The notes under the pieces were generated by a model that saw only the letters and a list, made by a program, of their open reading frames with translations, did no database searches and was not told the DNA's origin. Shown one piece after another: positions 31,967 through 43,128 of a DNA stretch of 64,000 nucleotides. Position 1 is the first letter of the stretch. Each line of letters begins with the position of its first letter. The stretch is from contig NC_091972.1 in NCBI RefSeq assembly GCF_036711975.1, positions 1,431,001-1,495,000 of the forward strand. Direction: 5' to 3'. Source of the stretch: Onthophagus taurus (lineage: Eukaryota; Arthropoda; Insecta; Coleoptera; Scarabaeidae). The translations under genes and the position numbers were made by a program.

Positions 31967-34756
31967 TCGGGGCACACCCTGGTAGAACGAATCTCTTAGC
32001 TCCGAAAGACAAGAGGTCCGAAAGCTTTTCAACCGGGCCAAGACATTAGGTGAATGGGAGAAATATAAACAAGCTCTAACGAATTACACCAAAAACATAC
32101 GTAAGGCAAAAAGAGAGTCTTGGAGGAGGTTCTGTGAGGGAGTGAAAGACACACCCAGCAGTGCAAGAATTCACAAGATTCTCGCTAGAGATCCGGCACT
32201 ACCCCTGGGCTCACTTAGGCGGCCTGACGGTAGTTTTACGGACTCTAGCAGAGCCTCGTTGGAGCTTCTCATGCAGACTCACTTCCCAGGAAGCCTGATG
32301 ATGAGGGCCGATAATGCCACAGCGGGCTATTCCTGCAAGGCAAAGCGCCCCTCAAATACGGATTGGAGCGTGGCTAGAAAAGTCGTCACTTACACATCCG
32401 TGGACCAGGCAATTCAAACGTTTAAGCCGTTCAAATCGCCTGGAGAAGACAATATCTTTCCTGCTTTGTTACAGCAGGGGAGGTCTTTGTTGTTGCCAAT
32501 TTTGGTAAAAATTTTCAGAGCGAGTGTCGCCTGGAAATATGTGCCGGCAGAATGGACTAAGGTACGGGTATCTTATATACCCAAAGCGGGCCGTTCGGTC
32601 CCTACTCCTAATGCCTTTCGACCCATCAGCCTAACGTCATTTCTGCTGAAAACCCTTGAAAAAGTTCTGGAACGGTATATCAGTACGGTGCCATTGGTAT
32701 CTGGTCCACTGAGTCGCCACCAGTATGCTTATCAAGCGGGAAAATCAGCAAAATTGGCTCTACACAACTTAGGTGGTAGAGTATCCAGGACGCTGCAGGA
32801 TAAAGAAATCTTGGTTTGTGCGTTTCTGGATATAGAGGGAGCGTTCAATAACGCAATACCACAATCTCTTGAAAGAGCTGCTCTTGACAGGGGAGTGGAA
32901 GCAACTATAGCGGGTTGGATCCGCAATATGCTAGATAGTAGAATAGTTTCTACTTCACTCCACGGTGATACGATACGCTTCAGGCCGGGAGGTGGCTGCC
33001 CGCAGGGAGGGGTGTTATCTCCCCTGCTTTGGTCCCTCCTAGTTGACGATCTGATTGCGATAGTCGAAGCCGTTGGTGTGGAAATACAAGCTTATGCTGA
33101 TGACATTGTCGTTATGGTCAAAGGAACCTGTTTGCCGAGGATATCTAAAGTCCTCCAGGTGACCCTAGATACCATTTGCGCTTGGTGTAAGGGAGAGAAC
33201 CTCTCAATAAACCCGCAAAAGACAATTGTTGTGCCCTTCACCAGGAAGCGAAAGTTGGATGGACTAATCCGCCCAACTATCCAAGGTGAAGAAATTCCTT
33301 TCTCAAAGGAAGTCAAATATCTAGGAGTAATCCTAGACAAAACCCTGTCATGGAATGGACATTTGCAGGGAGTTTTGCACAAAGCTAGACTATCCTTGTG
33401 GACTTGTCGCAGTCTTACCCCTGAAAGACTGTACTGGCTCTATGTGACTGTGGTTAGACCTATGATCACATACGGAGCAGCAGCCTGGTATAGGAAAGTC
33501 CGACAGACTTCAGTTATCAGTAAACTTTCACGAATTCAACGTGTAGCTGGATTGGCAATCTCTGGTGCGGTAGGCACAACGCCAACTCTAGCAATGGAGG
33601 TTCTGCTTGGCCTATCTCCTCTGCATTTGCATACAGAGAAAGTGGCTAGAACAACCATTTACAGATTTAAGCAATATGCTCAAAACTGTTCCGACATGTC
33701 CTACCAATGGGCTGCGGAAGACATTATAAGCACTGATACTGTGCTATCAATGCCGTCAGATTTGGCGGTATCACTATCAGTGATTAATGCTCGATACCAG
33801 ATTGTACTGCCTGAGCGGCAGTCTTGGATCGAAAATGAAAATTCTCTGGTTCGGGCAGACATTTGCTTGTACACAGATGGATCAAAAACGCCTGAAGGGG
33901 TAGGAGCAGGAGTATACTGCCAGACACTTCGAATTAAGCAAGCCTACAGCCTAGGTACGTACTGTACTGTATTCCAGGCGGAAGTATTTGCTATTGACAT
34001 GGGTGCTAAAATCCTTCTTGAAAGAGGGGTGAAGAACATGACAGTACGAATTTTCTCAGACAGTCAAGCCGCTCTCCAGGCGCTGCAAGCCGTGAAAACG
34101 GTGTCGGCTCTGGTTAATGATTGTAAGAGAACATTAAACACACTGAGTTGTGATAACAGAGTCTCTCTGATCTGGGTCCCGGGTCACTCTGGTGTTGCTG
34201 GCAATGAAGCGGCAGATAAGCTAGCACGAGATGGCAGCGCTGAAGCGTTTGTGGGACCGGAACCAGCAGTTGGTGTATCATTTGCGATGGCCAAATATAG
34301 GATTGGACTGTGGGCTGAAGAGAGACTTCGCCTACTGTGGACCAGTTCTCCTGGAATGAGACATGCTAAGGTGTTTATTAACATCGCCACTGTCAAACCC
34401 GGGAATATTTTAGGACTTGCCCGTAGTAGCATAAAAGTTCTAATGGGTGTTTTTACTGGGCACTGCCGATTAAAAGCACACCTCAACTTGTTGGGTTTAG
34501 CCGACGATGTTGAATGCCGACTATGTGCGGAGGAAGCAGAGACGGTTGAGCATGTTTTATGCCACTGCCCTGCCGTTAACCGTATCAGATTCTCGATTTT
34601 TGGGTCGCAGTTTATCTCCTCAAAAGATCTGAATGACCTTTCGCCGAGTGAAATTTGATAACGATATCTATCGGGGTACAATAGATCCTTAGGGTCGCGG
34701 TGCAAGGTTGGTTGGTCCGCCTACCCGATATGTATTCTATGTAATGTAATGTAATG
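31967..34756 (+). mobile_element. LOA-type LINE, 5'-truncated
   Basis: 2790 bp ending in a (TGTAA)n-type tail (about 34738-34756). A perfect 12-bp target duplication TATCCCCCGAAA flanks it (31955-31966 and 34757-34768). It starts inside the second open reading frame, as expected for incomplete reverse transcription. The frame is undamaged, so insertion is recent. Confidence 0.88.
31986..34658 (+). CDS. LINE ORF2 fragment: reverse transcriptase, RNase H, zinc knuckle
   Basis: An uninterrupted frame of 890 codons with no start codon of its own, because the element is 5'-truncated and the endonuclease domain is missing. In order: RT fingers (ISLTSFLLKTLEKVLERYI), palm (AFLDIEGAFNNA with catalytic Asp, GCPQGGVLSPLLW, AYADDIVVM), an RNase H domain with all four acidic residues (YTDGSKTPEG, AEVFAIDMG, SDSQAAL, GHSGVAGNEAADK) and a terminal CRLC...HVLCHCP zinc motif. 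RT plus RNase H and the YQAGKS/FLDIEGAF wording point to the LOA clade (Lian, Bilbo) rather than Jockey proper. It would copy its own RNA onto nicked DNA, but without an endonuclease this copy is probably dead. Confidence 0.88.
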   Translation, partial: NESLSSERQEVRKLFNRAKTLGEWEKYKQALTNYTKNIRKAKRESWRRFCEGVKDTPSSARIHKILARDPALPLGSLRRPDGSFTDSSRASLELLMQTHFPGSLMMRADNATAGYSCKAKRPSNTDWSVARKVVTYTSVDQAIQTFKPFKSPGEDNIFPALLQQGRSLLLPILVKIFRASVAWKYVPAEWTKVRVSYIPKAGRSVPTPNAFRPISLTSFLLKTLEKVLERYISTVPLVSGPLSRHQYAYQAGKSAKLALHNLGGRVSRTLQDKEILVCAFLDIEGAFNNAIPQSLERAALDRGVEATIAGWIRNMLDSRIVSTSLHGDTIRFRPGGGCPQGGVLSPLLWSLLVDDLIAIVEAVGVEIQAYADDIVVMVKGTCLPRISKVLQVTLDTICAWCKGENLSINPQKTIVVPFTRKRKLDGLIRPTIQGEEIPFSKEVKYLGVILDKTLSWNGHLQGVLHKARLSLWTCRSLTPERLYWLYVTVVRPMITYGAAAWYRKVRQTSVISKLSRIQRVAGLAISGAVGTTPTLAMEVLLGLSPLHLHTEKVARTTIYRFKQYAQNCSDMSYQWAAEDIISTDTVLSMPSDLAVSLSVINARYQIVLPERQSWIENENSLVRADICLYTDGSKTPEGVGAGVYCQTLRIKQAYSLGTYCTVFQAEVFAIDMGAKILLERGVKNMTVRIFSDSQAALQALQAVKTVSALVNDCKRTLNTLSCDNRVSLIWVPGHSGVAGNEAADKLARDGSAEAFVGPEPAVGVSFAMAKYRIGLWAEERLRLLWTSSPGMRHAKVFINIATVKPGNILGLARSSIKVLMGVFTGHCRLKAHLNLLGLADDVECRLCAEEAETVEHVLCHCPAVNRIRFSIFGSQFISSKDLNDLSPSEI

Positions 34757-34879
34757 TATCCCCCGAAAAATGTTAAGCAGGGTCAGTTTTCTTTAGAAAT
34801 ATCATTTGTTCCAGGCAAAGAATGTTAAGGTTAGTTTTCTTTTGAAATGTCAATTACCTTTACCGTGAAGAATATTGAG

Positions 34880-35307
34880 TAATAGGCCCTATACATCTGC
34901 AAACAAATTCCGCAAACTGACGTTGCACAACAGATTATTGTGCAAACAAGGTTACCCATACACTATACACAATTTTATAAAAAAAACTTCCGTTGCTTGT
35001 GTTGTGTACGCATGGATACATGCCATCTGACGAAGCAGCCTGTTTAATTATAAAAAACAAGACACAATATTGAAAGAAGCAATATCACCACCTTCTACTA
35101 ACACATGTGAAAAGAAACTGTCGTTATTGCACAATGTGTCGCACAAACCTCATACACAATGCAATGGGGTGCACAACGAATGGTGTTGCGCAACTAATTT
35201 CAAACATTTTTGAATTTCTGCAACATATCAATCAACACTATACACTACACAATTTTCCCAAAACAGCGATTGTTGCGCAATTGTTTGCAGGTGTATGTGG
35301 CCTATTA
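34880..35307. mobile_element. Probable MITE with TAATAGGCC ends
   Basis: Inverted ends TAATAGGCCCTATACATCTG (34880) and the complement of TAATAGGCCACATACACCTG (ending 35307), with internal TTGCACAA and TTGTGCAA words. Non-coding, 428 bp. No target duplication that I can define, so the family is open. A partial further copy of the end (ACACCATACACCTGCAAA) follows at about 35311. Confidence 0.5.
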
Positions 35308-36522
35308 TAGACACCATACACCTGCAAAGAAAAGTTGGTTTTATTTATTTGGATCTCAAGTAAAAAATGGTATGTGTGATCGTTGCGCACCGCCACGTAG
35401 ATTTTCAACAATAACAATGCGTTCTTTCTTCTCAAGTCTATCGTAACCCCTACAAATACAAGGTTGGCCAATTAGTTTCCATTGCAGAAAACCAAGATAG
35501 ATACAGGGTATCTCAGCGAGACCGGTCATTAGACGTTTATGGGGTCAGACTTAAGTATTATCAATTTCGAACTTTATTTTTTTAAATGGAACACCCTGTA
35601 TATTTTTACATATTTGGATTTGTCTGTTTTCAAGGTTTATAAATAACTTTACTTTTTGCAATTTGATTCGGCCGTTCTCGAGTTATTCGATTTTTTCTAG
35701 AAAAATCTGCTCCAGCAGACATTTGTCCAAAAAATCAGAGAACACTCGATTTTTGGGATATCAATTTAGGATTGAGAACATGCTTAAAAAACATGATGGA
35801 GTATGTTTTGGTGCCGAGAACTGCTGTCTAGAACGTTTGGTCACTTTACTATGGCACGTTAACTTTTCAAAATTTGGAAGTACCATAACTTCATTTTTTT
35901 AAATGGCACCCCCCATATTTTATTTCTTAGGCGTCTTCGGTGTCTCATTCTACATCTTTTATATCCCATATGTCCCATACCTAATATTAATAGTTTGGGA
36001 GATAATTAGGGTTTTTTGAAAAATGCCCACATATCATATGGATATTTAGCCTAGTGTGCCATGAAAAACGAGCCTTCTCAATGAGTTCTAGTCAAAGACT
36101 CACTTGTTTACGTCACTTGATGCATGTGAGCTAATAATTATCTGTTATGTCCCTTAATATTAGTACTGAAACGAGTTAAAATCGATAACAATAACGAAAG
36201 TAATATTTACACAAGTCAAGAAATTCTTAATTTATTTTTTATGCATGAAAAGCGCGACAAAGTTCGTAGTATGATTCCCAGATCTTCTTTGGCAGCTCGA
36301 ATTGAGGTGATAGGACTGGGCTCGAAATAAGCCAAGGTATATACCTCTTCCGTTGCATTATATACTACATTTTTTGGTCAGTTTAACACGTGATTAATTC
36401 GTCCAAAATGCAAAAAATTTGCTTCTATTCTTCTAAATATACCTTTTGTCATCGGAGATAAATGTGGATAATTTTGATTAAACATTCTGCAAGTTCTACT
36501 AAGAACTTTGTCGCACTTTTCG

Positions 36523-38268
36523 ATGATTATGGAAGTATTTAGTGATAGTTCTGAAGAAGTAGAAGGTGTTATAGAAGAAAATGAAAATATTGATGATGAT
36601 GACGACAATATTTTATCTAGTGAGGAAAACGATATTAGCGATGAAATTGAGGAAGAATTAGATCGTAATATTGAAGTTGCTGGTCGCACATGGAAATACA
36701 TAGCTCAAAAACAAAGGAAAACAAGAGCAGCAGATTGTATTCGCAAAGAAAAAGGTTTGACAGAGAAAAGCAAGGATATCGAATCGATTCTGGATTGTTT
36801 CTTTTTATTTATTTCTGACGAAATTTTTGAAATTATTGTAAAATTTACTAATCAAAGAGCAAAAGAAATTATAAGTAAATATAATGAGACTCATGAAGAC
36901 AACTTATTCAAATCATGGCAAGACGTAGATGTTACGGAAATACGTGGTTTCTTTGCAATACTAATTTTATCAGGAAGATTTAGAGAAGCAAAAGAAAACC
37001 CAGTTAATTTGTGGACTTCAACAAATATATCTTTATCAAGACCAATATATCAAGCTTGTATGAGCCGAAATAGATATTGCGATATTTTACGCTTCCTTCG
37101 GTTTGACGACATTTCCACAAGAACAGAGAGAATAAGTCTAGACAAACTTGCTCCAATTCGCGATGTTGTTGATAATTTCACAAAAAACTGCAGAGATTCA
37201 TATTGCCCATCAGCATTTGGAACAATAGATGAGCAGCTGGTAAGTTATAGAGGCCGTTGTCCATTTAAGGTTTATATACCCAGCAAGCCCGGCAAATATG
37301 GGATAAAAATTTGGACATTATGTGATGCGACAACAGTTTACTGCTGTAATTTAGAAGTTTACTTAGGTAAAAAGGGAGGATCAGCTGAACAAAATCAAGG
37401 ACCTCGCGTAGTAAAGACTTTAGCAAATCATTGGTATGGAAGTGGCCGCAATATAACGACAGATAATTTTTTTACTGATTTAACTCTTGCGGAAGAGCGT
37501 CTAAAAGAAAAACTAACTTTAATTGGAACTATGCGCAAAAATAGAAAGGACTTACCAAAGAGTCTTTTGGATATAAAATCACGTGCAGTATATTCGTCTG
37601 ATTTTCTCTTTACTAGAGACTTAACATTAGTGTCCTATGTTACTAAACCAAAAAAATTTGTAATTTTACTTTCCTCTACCCATCACGAACATGACATTGC
37701 TGATGAAAACGAAAAATTTAAACCTGATATCATTCTGGCATATAACAAAACAAAAAGTGGCGTAGATGTTTTGGACAAACTTGTGCGTGAGTATTCATGC
37801 AAAAGAAATACGAGAAGATGGCCACTTAGACTATTTCTCAATTTGATTGACATAGCATGTTATAACGCGTTTGTTTTGTGGACAATAAAAAATCCGGAGT
37901 GGCACAGTGATTCCTCCATAACATATCGAAGAAAAATATTTCTTCAAGATTTGGGAATGGAACTTGCTAGGACACAAATTGAAAGAAGAGTAAAGAAAAT
38001 TGAAGAAGATGGTCGGGGTTTTACAAATTTGGTGACCACAGCTATAGAAAGTACTGGAAGAAAAATAAGGAAAACTTGTAAGGATGATACCCCTAGTCAA
38101 GGTACTAAAAGAGGACGTTGTCGCATATGTCGTGGAAGTGATAATAAACATTCTAAACGATGCGACAAATGCAATCAATTTGTGTGCTCTCAACACAGCC
38201 AGTCTATTACCGTAAAACAGACAACTTGTACTTACTGCGCAAAAGATGAGGATGGGGAACCATCTTAA
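36523..38268 (+). CDS. piggyBac transposase, full length
   Basis: 581 residues from ATG at 36523 with no stop or frameshift. An acidic N-terminus (about residues 5-40) precedes the DDE_Tnp_1_7 domain. Catalytic Asp236 (GTIDEQL), Asp314 (TTDNFFTD) and Asp415 (SGVDVLD) are spaced 78 and 101 apart, the same spacing as in the Trichoplusia enzyme (268/346/447). The C-terminal cysteine-rich domain (CRICRG...CDKCNQFVCSQH...CTYC) that binds the transposon ends is complete. It would excise seamlessly at TTAA. The gene is intact, but the element is enlarged by a pogo insertion downstream of it. Confidence 0.95.
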   Translation: MIMEVFSDSSEEVEGVIEENENIDDDDDNILSSEENDISDEIEEELDRNIEVAGRTWKYIAQKQRKTRAADCIRKEKGLTEKSKDIESILDCFFLFISDEIFEIIVKFTNQRAKEIISKYNETHEDNLFKSWQDVDVTEIRGFFAILILSGRFREAKENPVNLWTSTNISLSRPIYQACMSRNRYCDILRFLRFDDISTRTERISLDKLAPIRDVVDNFTKNCRDSYCPSAFGTIDEQLVSYRGRCPFKVYIPSKPGKYGIKIWTLCDATTVYCCNLEVYLGKKGGSAEQNQGPRVVKTLANHWYGSGRNITTDNFFTDLTLAEERLKEKLTLIGTMRKNRKDLPKSLLDIKSRAVYSSDFLFTRDLTLVSYVTKPKKFVILLSSTHHEHDIADENEKFKPDIILAYNKTKSGVDVLDKLVREYSCKRNTRRWPLRLFLNLIDIACYNAFVLWTIKNPEWHSDSSITYRRKIFLQDLGMELARTQIERRVKKIEEDGRGFTNLVTTAIESTGRKIRKTCKDDTPSQGTKRGRCRICRGSDNKHSKRCDKCNQFVCSQHSQSITVKQTTCTYCAKDEDGEPS

Positions 38269-38520
38269 GGTACAGAAACATTATAATAAGTTGTTGGGAT
38301 AGTATCATTTTCTTTAGGGTTGAAATAGGGTTGAATGGGATGAAATTATTATTATTATTTTTTTTGATTCCAGGTTCTACCTAACGAAGACTAAGGTTAT
38401 TTATTTTTTTTTATTTATAAGAATATATCTGTTTTTATTTTTTGTTATTTATTAGAAATATGGATTAAAGTACTAAACACTGTGTTTTATTTAAAAATTC
38501 ATAGAAAGTAAGGTAAGCTG

Positions 38521-41203
38521 GGGCAACTGGGCCCAGGGGGTAAGTGGGCCATGAGTCTGTCAATGTCTAACCTGCTGCCACGGAATATTCAAACAGTTGG
38601 CAACGTTGTGTCAACCTGTCGACTTGCCGGTACAACGAATATAACCTTGTTTTTCTATGCGGCATGCACGTGAGTGCGTTTTGAATTTAATGCATATATT
38701 TTGGTCTGACAACGTGCTGCAGTAGTGCATTTGTGTGGTCCTGATTTGAGCAGTGTAAGTATTGATAAATTAACTTATAGATGTAATAATGAAATACGTT
38801 TAAAACGAGTGATTCAGACAATTATTTTTCCGTATTGTAATTCAAGCATGAGTGGCTGGATCCAACTGGATCCTTGGGTTCCAGTTACCCCGAATATTGG
38901 AAGTAATTACTTACACTTTTAGAAATAAATTTCCACATGTTTCTTCTTTCTTTTACAGACATTAACGTTTCAACATGGTGAGAACGTACGTTCGAAAAAC
39001 TGAGAAAGGTGCAGGGTCCGCTTACACGGTAGAAGATTTCCAGCGTGCGATTGATGATGTAAGAAATGGCAACAAAACAACCAGAGGTGCAGCACTGTTC
39101 TACAACATACCAAGGAGCACACTGAAACATCATGTGTTAGGAACGAGGGGAAAGGGTTCCACATCAAAGGAAGGCAGAGGAGGCGGAGGTGTAACTTCGT
39201 ACCTGTCAACTGCCGAAGAAGAAAAAATTGCCAATTGCATCAAGGTAATGGAAAAGCATGGATTTGGTCTGTCGCGAGAAGATGTACTGGATTTAGTACA
39301 AATGTACATTAGACAGAATAATTTGCCAACAAGATTCAAAGACCAACAACCTGGAACCGACTGGTTCATCTCTTTCAAGAAAAGGCAACATTTGTCTATC
39401 AAAAAACCCCAAAGTATCGAATACGTTCGGTGTGACCAAGTTAACCCTTGGGTCATCTACGACTTTTTTGACAAGTTGGAACACCTCATGAAAGACTTCA
39501 AACCTGAAGGAAAGCCAGGACAGATATTCAATTGTGATGAAACGTCATTTTGCCATGACCCTTCTAAAACCAAAATTGTTGGGGCCATTGGTGCGCGATG
39601 TCAGCGCAAAACTAGTTCTTCTGGGCGCAAAAATACTTCTGTGTTGCTTTGTTGTTCCGCTGATGGAAGAACCCTTCCATTGCTTTGCGCTTTTAAGGGG
39701 AAGTTTGTCATGGAAAATTGGATAAACGAAGAATTGGCCACACAAACTGCTGTTTCAGTAACTGAGCGTGGGTGGATGGAGACAACCTTATTCTACAACT
39801 GGTTTAGAGATGTTTTCCTTAGAAATATTGGTAGAGAAAGACCTGTAATTTTAATTTATGATAGGCACGTGACCCACATTTCCGTAAAGTTGATCCAACT
39901 AGCACGGGCAAATGAATGATGTCATGAAGCTGCCACCACACACAACACATGTTCTACAACCCCTCGATGTTGCCATTTTTAAAGGCTTGAAAACGGCATG
40001 GGACAAGGCATTGTGCAAATAGCAACGGCAGAATCCGCGGAAAAAAATTCCCAAAGCTGAATTCACAACCATCCTAACAAAGCTTAGCGGCGAAATTCCT
40101 GAAGAAAGCATAAAAAACGGATTCAAAGCAACACGAATATACGATCCATGCAAAGATGGTCCAAATCGGGAAGCTATTCCGGTTTCAGTTTTTAAACCTG
40201 AAGATTTAAAAAAATACAGGAAGAAATCACCTGCGCCGTCAGATACACAAGTTGAAGCCACTTTGTCCACATCTTCCGCACAAGACAGTGAGGTACCAGT
40301 GACGTCAACTGAGCAACAAACTAACATAGCTTCTACCTCACATCCACAAGTTCTATTAAATGAACAGCCGAGTACATCCAAGGCTTTTTTTAATGTACCA
40401 GCAGAAACACAAAACCATGAAGATGAACAACCGAACACGTACACAAATGAACCAACAAATCTCAGGAATGATGAAAACTCAAAAGAGTTGGAAACACCGA
40501 TACGAAAAAGTTTTGAAGACGTTCTTCTAGATTTGTTCAAGAAAGACACAAAAGCAAACCCGGAACGAAAACGCAAGAGGCTGGTGACTAATTGTGAGAT
40601 AATAACAACAGCGGGATATTTGCAGAAGAAGGAACAAGACGAACATGAGAAACAAGAAAATTTGAGGAAGAAGAAACAGAAACAGGTCGAAAGAGGAACT
40701 AGAAAAAAACAGAAGATCTTAAGTTTTTGTTGAAGTTGTGTTGAAGTTTATGACTTAATAAAGCATTATTATGACACTTTTTGTTACATTTCTTAGTTAA
40801 CAAATGATGTTTATCTATTTGCAACACCCCTAAAAAGCCTACCATGAAACAAAATCTGAAATTTTTGATCTGGTACTGAAAATAGACACGTCCTAAAACA
40901 GGCCCAGCTACCTCAGATTGAATTGTATTATCTTGTTTATGGAATAGACAGGTGGGGTCCAGTCGCCCCACTCTACGGGGGTAACTGGGCCCAGGAGCGC
41001 CAAAAACATAAAATAATTATTTTTCTCGTTGGCATCTTGAATTATCAATGTTAAACATGCGGATATCTTAAAGAAATACTTCTTTAAGATCCGTACGTAT
41101 TCAGAAGTTCATTTTAACAATTCTTCTTCGAATCAAACGAGTGCAAATTTATGAACGACATTGGCATGTTGTAAAATCATGACCCAGTTGCCCCAGCTTA
41201 CCT
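38521..41203 (+). mobile_element. pogo/Tigger-like transposon inside piggyBac
   Basis: 2683 bp with inverted ends AGGTAAGCTGGGGCAACTGG (38521) and complement (ending 41203), flanked by TA (38519-38520 and 41204-41205). GGGCCCAG words recur just inside both ends. It encodes one broken CENP-B-like transposase. Confidence 0.88.
38975..40733 (+). pseudogene. Tigger/pogo transposase, broken
   Basis: Starts MVRTYVRKTEKGAGSAYTVE at 38975. The N-terminus is a psq-type helix-turn-helix (GNKTTRGAALFYNIPRSTLK), followed by a CENP-B-like second DNA-binding part and the DDE_1 domain with Asp in IFNCDETSF, Asp in LIYDRHVTHIS and Asp in HTTHVLQPLDVAIFKG. A long Ser/Thr/Glu-rich tail with a basic C-terminus ends at 40733. 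The frame shifts near 39915 and there is a TAG stop at 40019-40021, so the copy is inactive. DRHVTH replaces the common DGHVTH, with the catalytic Asp kept. Confidence 0.85.
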
Positions 41204-41860
41204 TAGTATTAATACAAAAATATGTATATGTTTTGTATACGACTAAATAATATAAACAGTGGGTCAATGTTGACCCTGTTTTGGTAAGTAAAGTTTTTTA
41301 ATTATTTTAGTCGGGCGAAGGTTAATATCCATTTTAACTGGTTTTAGACTCACAAACATCAAGCAACGTAAATCAGACTTTGACGTTTATCAATAAGTCA
41401 TTAAACATTTGTTTTCCATGGCACACTAGGTTAATATCGATATGATATGTGAGCATTTTTCAAAAAAACCCTAATTATTTCTCAAACTATTAATGTTAGG
41501 CATAGGACATATGGAATATAAAAGATGTAAAATGAGACGCCGAAGACGACTAAGTAATAAAATATGGGGGGTGCCATTTAAAAAAATAAAGTTATAGTGC
41601 TTCCAAATTTCAAAAAGTTAACGTGTCATAGTATAGTGACCAAACGATCTAGACAGCCGTTCTCGGCACCAAAACATACTCCATCATGTTGTTTAAGCAT
41701 GTTCAGAATCTTAAATTGATATCTCAAAAATTGAGTGTTCTATGATTTTTTGAACAAAATGTCCGCTGGAGCAGATTTTTCTAGAAAAAATCGAATAACT
41801 CGAGAACGGCCGAATCAAATTACAAAAAGTAAAGTTATTTATAAACCTTCAAAACAGACA

Positions 41861-42089
41861 TGTAGCGCATCACGCACTCTTATTATTTTTATATAGAAAC
41901 ATCATGTTATATCACCATGGGTTGTTATATCAACATAATGTATTTTCCCATGGCGATTTTGTTATAGTCATAAAATAATAAATAAACTGGTAGACAAACA
42001 TAAAACAGTCTACCAAATACTCCATTTTAATTTTTAATATTTTATTGTACGATTAATAAATATAGAGTTACAAATAAATATACTCTATA
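41861..42089 (+). repeat. 5' LTR of the Ty3/gypsy copy
   Basis: Begins TGTAGCGCATCACGCACTCT and ends CTCTATA; contains AATAAA-type words near 41975 and 42056. Confidence 0.88.
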
Positions 42090-42789
42090 TTCATCGTACA
42101 CTCAAAAATTCCATTGTTGCACGTGGTAGTAGCAACAGGTGGTTTCACGATCTTCCAATAATTTTATTAGGACTCAGATCTTCTTTAAAAGTAGATCTGG
42201 GATGTTCTTCTGCTGAACTTGTGTTTGGACAACCGCTTCGTCTTCCAGGCGAATTCTTTCTTAAGTCAAACTCTTCGATAGACACAGATCAACTTCTTAT
42301 TAGCCTGCGTGAATCTTTTGCAAACTTGAGACCAACTCAGACTAACTTTCATTCAAAATTAAAACCTTTCATACACAAAGAATTGTTTAAATCAAATTTT
42401 GTTTTTGTAAAAATTCAAGGAATAAAAAATTCTTTATCATCCAGATTTGAAGGTCCTTTCAAAGTTATTAAGAGAATGGATAAATACTTTGTTATTCTAA
42501 AGAATAATCGCCACACTTCAATACATATTGATCATTTACAACCAGCATTCTTGTTGAATGAAACCTTGCATGATATTAATACTGTTAAAGAAAATCCTAA
42601 AAAAGTAAAATTTTCCTTTTTATAATTTAAACAAATACTTATTATTTCAATGTATATAATGTCTTTCTTGTGCAGACTAAAGACAATTGTTACCACCCCC
42701 TATGGATTTCCTTTTCTTCTTCGTTCTTTTTATTTCTATGTTTGAAACATCGTCATTAATTTAAATTTTTAATTTTTATTGAAGGGGGG

Positions 42790-43113
42790 CAAGGACAGTA
42801 GAAGCTAACAGGACTGCTACATCCATTGTTGTGACAACCTGCCCGCAAACTACGTCACACCATTTTCCACGCCCAACTGTTGTTATGGTCTATACGTTTG
42901 CTGTTTATTTTTAGAGGTTATATTGTAGACGTATTCATATTATTTTTGAAGTTTTATGTTTTTATACGTATTAATGTCTATCATATAACCTCTAAAAACA
43001 CAGACAGTTACCAGGCGTGGCAAATAGCGTGACGTAGAGTGCGGGCAACCAACCCGTAGTGGACTACAAAAATACAATGGATGTAGCAGTCCTGTTAGAT
43101 TCTACTGTCCTTG
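42790..43113. mobile_element. MULE-type palindromic MITE, copy 2
   Basis: 324 bp, same family as 23086-23407 but in the opposite orientation. Perfect 9-bp target duplication GAAGGGGGG (42781-42789, 43114-43122), which is the polypurine tract of the Ty3/gypsy copy. Since the LTR element is young, this MITE insertion is younger still. Confidence 0.9.
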
Positions 43114-43128
43114 GAAGGGGGGAATAAT

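Larger units (their letters stand above)
31815..34870. repeat. 51-bp minisatellite, split by a LINE
   Basis: About five imperfect units of 50-51 bp of the form GAATGTT.AGTAAGGT(C/T)AG then TTTTCTTTTGAAAT(G/A)TCAATT. Three units lie at 31815-31966 and two at 34757-34870; a LINE separates them. Confidence 0.75.
36050..41430 (+). mobile_element. piggyBac-like transposon
   Basis: Inverted ends CCTAGTGTGCCATG (36050) and CATGGCACACTAGG (ending 41430), 14 bp perfect. The right flank is TTAA (41431-41434), the piggyBac target; the left flank is TTAG (36046-36049), one base decayed. The opposite arm of the host palindrome shows the uninterrupted site. 5381 bp including a 2.7-kb pogo insertion; without it about 2.7 kb, normal for piggyBac. 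Confidence 0.88.

Noticed and set aside
31750-32049. 99-codon plus-strand frame
   Set aside because: It runs through the 51-bp minisatellite into the LINE; the repeated peptide only reflects the DNA repeat.
34184-34705. 173-codon minus-strand frame
   Set aside because: Shadow of the LINE RNase H coding region on the plus strand.
37831-38196. 121-codon minus-strand frame
   Set aside because: Complement of the piggyBac transposase gene.
39899-40576. 225-codon open frame on the minus strand
   Set aside because: It is the complement of the pogo/Tigger transposase C-terminal coding region and shows no family resemblance of its own.
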